A stretch of 64,000 bases of DNA from Cytophagales bacterium (GTDB taxonomy: Bacteria; Bacteroidota; Bacteroidia; Cytophagales; Cyclobacteriaceae), in the NCBI GenBank assembly GCA_025359125.1, contig JANYHI010000068.1, positions 124,001 to 188,000 on the forward strand, read 5' to 3'. The notes beneath the pieces are model-generated. The model was not told where the DNA came from and did no database searches. It saw only the letters and a program-made list of their open reading frames with translations. This document shows positions 63,240 to 64,000 of this stretch, piece after piece (the stretch's first letter is position 1; each line of letters starts with the position of its first letter). Made by a program: the position numbers and the translations under genes.

Positions 63240-63268
63240 AAAAGCCCCCTTGTTAAAAGAGGCTTTTT
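63240..63268 (-). terminator. Probable terminator of the T9SS cargo gene at the window end
   Basis: On the minus strand AAAAGCC and GGCTTTT pair around a partly paired interior and are followed by CTTTTTT. It lies 22 bases past the stop at 63291. Confidence 0.72.
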
Positions 63269-63290
63269 AGAAAGCGGTGAGGTTAATATT

Positions 63291-64000
63291 TTAATTTACA
63301 ACAACAAACCGGATGGTTTTACTGAAATCGCTGCTTGCTAATTTTGCATAGTAAACGCCATTCTGTAACGGATTAGCAAAGGTAAAATCTACGTTGGGTT
63401 GAGAAGAACTACTTCTACTTATTACATTACCAAAATTATCTAAGATGGTTATGGTGTATTCTTTTTCAGAACTGAAGTTAACAGCTGAAGAAAGACTTTT
63501 GCCATCAGAAGGTACTGGATAAACATAAAATTGTTTCTCGGTTGAAAAATTTACGAGAATGATATCAAAGTACTCGGTGTACCCATCAAAGTCTACAGAC
63601 TTTAATCTGTAATAATTTTTTCCGATGATTGGTTTCTCATCTGTTAACTCATAGGTATGAGCTTCTGTGGTTGTTCCATGTCCTTGCACCTTCCCAATTT
63701 CATAAAATGAAGTTCCATCCAGTGATTTTTCTATCGAGAAGAAATTAAAATCCTTTTCAGAGGCTGTTTTCCATTGCAACTTAATTTGATCTACCACTTG
63801 TTGGCCTGTAAATGAAATTAAACTGATGGGTAATGTGGTGGTCACCGAATTAGCAGAGCCCCAATAGAAACTGTTAGCAATTTGTGTAGTGGTAAGTCCG
63901 GTTCTGTTTACTTGTGGGTTACTCGTAGTTCCAGCATGTGCACCATCTGAACCAGAAGCAATACCTGTTGACAGAGTCTGCCTTAAATCAGTAACTGCTC
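63291..64000 (-). CDS. T9SS cargo protein, 3' part (N-terminus outside window)
   Basis: The frame stays open to base 64000; the GTG at 63845 in the ORF track is not the true start. At least 236 residues are visible. The upstream part (GSDGAHAGTTSNPQVNRTG) is low-complexity, then comes the same linker as in the neighbouring gene (ISLISFTGQQVVDQIKLQWKTASEKDFNFFSIEKS), NYYRLKSVDFDGYTEYF, and a type A sorting domain (FYVYPVPSDGKSLSSAVN, NPLQNGVYYAKLASSDFSKTIRF). It is a tandem paralogue of 62039-63202 with an 88-base gap. The exported N-terminal domain cannot be seen. Confidence 0.88.
   Translation of the reverse strand, partial: AVTDLRQTLSTGIASGSDGAHAGTTSNPQVNRTGLTTTQIANSFYWGSANSVTTTLPISLISFTGQQVVDQIKLQWKTASEKDFNFFSIEKSLDGTSFYEIGKVQGHGTTTEAHTYELTDEKPIIGKNYYRLKSVDFDGYTEYFDIILVNFSTEKQFYVYPVPSDGKSLSSAVNFSSEKEYTITILDNFGNVISRSSSSQPNVDFTFANPLQNGVYYAKLASSDFSKTIRFVVVN

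Noticed and set aside
1-64000. CRISPR arrays, tRNA or rRNA genes, insertion sequences
   Set aside because: No regularly spaced direct repeats, cloverleaf-type sequences, conserved rRNA segments, or transposase/integrase-like ORFs were seen.

Overview
The window looks like a chromosomal segment of a Bacteroidetes (Bacteroidota) bacterium, most likely Cytophagales-like. This rests on a SprA-type type IX secretion (T9SS) translocon subunit, several proteins ending in T9SS C-terminal sorting domains, GWxTD, DUF2723 and PD40/OmpA proteins, near-absence of Shine-Dalgarno sequences, and TAnnTTTG-like -7 elements. Both ends cut through genes: the 3' part of sprA on the left, and a T9SS cargo gene entering from the right on the minus strand. 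I saw no rRNA, tRNA, CRISPR array, transposase or integrase, and no stretch over about 300 bases without a gene.

Layout. 1-6.6 kb: sprA (partial), then gcvH and lipA (H protein of glycine cleavage and the lipoate maker). 6.6-19.9 kb: a winged-helix/ComF-like phosphoribosyltransferase fusion with an operator-like repeat, a secreted M28 peptidase, a GWxTD protein, two methyltransferases, an AAA/DUF4143 ATPase, a DUF2723 membrane protein, a sugar aminotransferase, a polytopic membrane protein and a TPR protein. 20-35.6 kb: a surface-polysaccharide locus with a phage-tail-like beta-helix/glycine-rich protein, a Wzy-like membrane protein, an acyltransferase, five glycosyltransferases, a Wzm/Wzt ABC exporter, a methyltransferase, an FkbM methyltransferase and an extended SDR. 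Vestigial gene starts lie at 24.2-24.4 kb. 35.6-43.1 kb: a PKD-repeat T9SS cargo protein, an Lrp regulator overlapping a PyrR-like phosphoribosyltransferase, panB, a HEPN/MNT pair and icd. 43.1-58.2 kb: an OmpA/PD40 protein, a 1991-residue secreted MORN-TPR-CHAT protein, DUF1599, folP, cdaA, a secreted WD40-caspase protein, and two small two-TM proteins placed after the two caspase-clan genes. 58.2-64 kb: kbl and an SDR threonine dehydrogenase around a second M28 peptidase, then two tandem paralogous T9SS cargo genes.

How they fit. SprA would export the sorting-domain proteins of this window. Tdh and Kbl convert threonine to glycine plus acetyl-CoA, and glycine feeds the cleavage system whose H protein and lipoyl synthase open the window. 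The polysaccharide locus can build, modify and export a glycan by the ABC route; no priming transferase was recognised. The most unusual material is (i) the tail-spike-like gene inside the polysaccharide locus, (ii) the two exported caspase-clan proteins (CHAT and C14), each followed by a two-TM small protein, the second one 22 nt behind the c-di-AMP synthase gene, (iii) the vestigial paralogue start near 24.36 kb, and (iv) the structured intergenic region at 57.5-57.75 kb.

ORF-track starts were moved inward where the listed start lies upstream of an obvious signal peptide or family N-terminus, or is a TTG/GTG with a better ATG just downstream. All functions come from reading sequences and motifs by eye; no database search was run.
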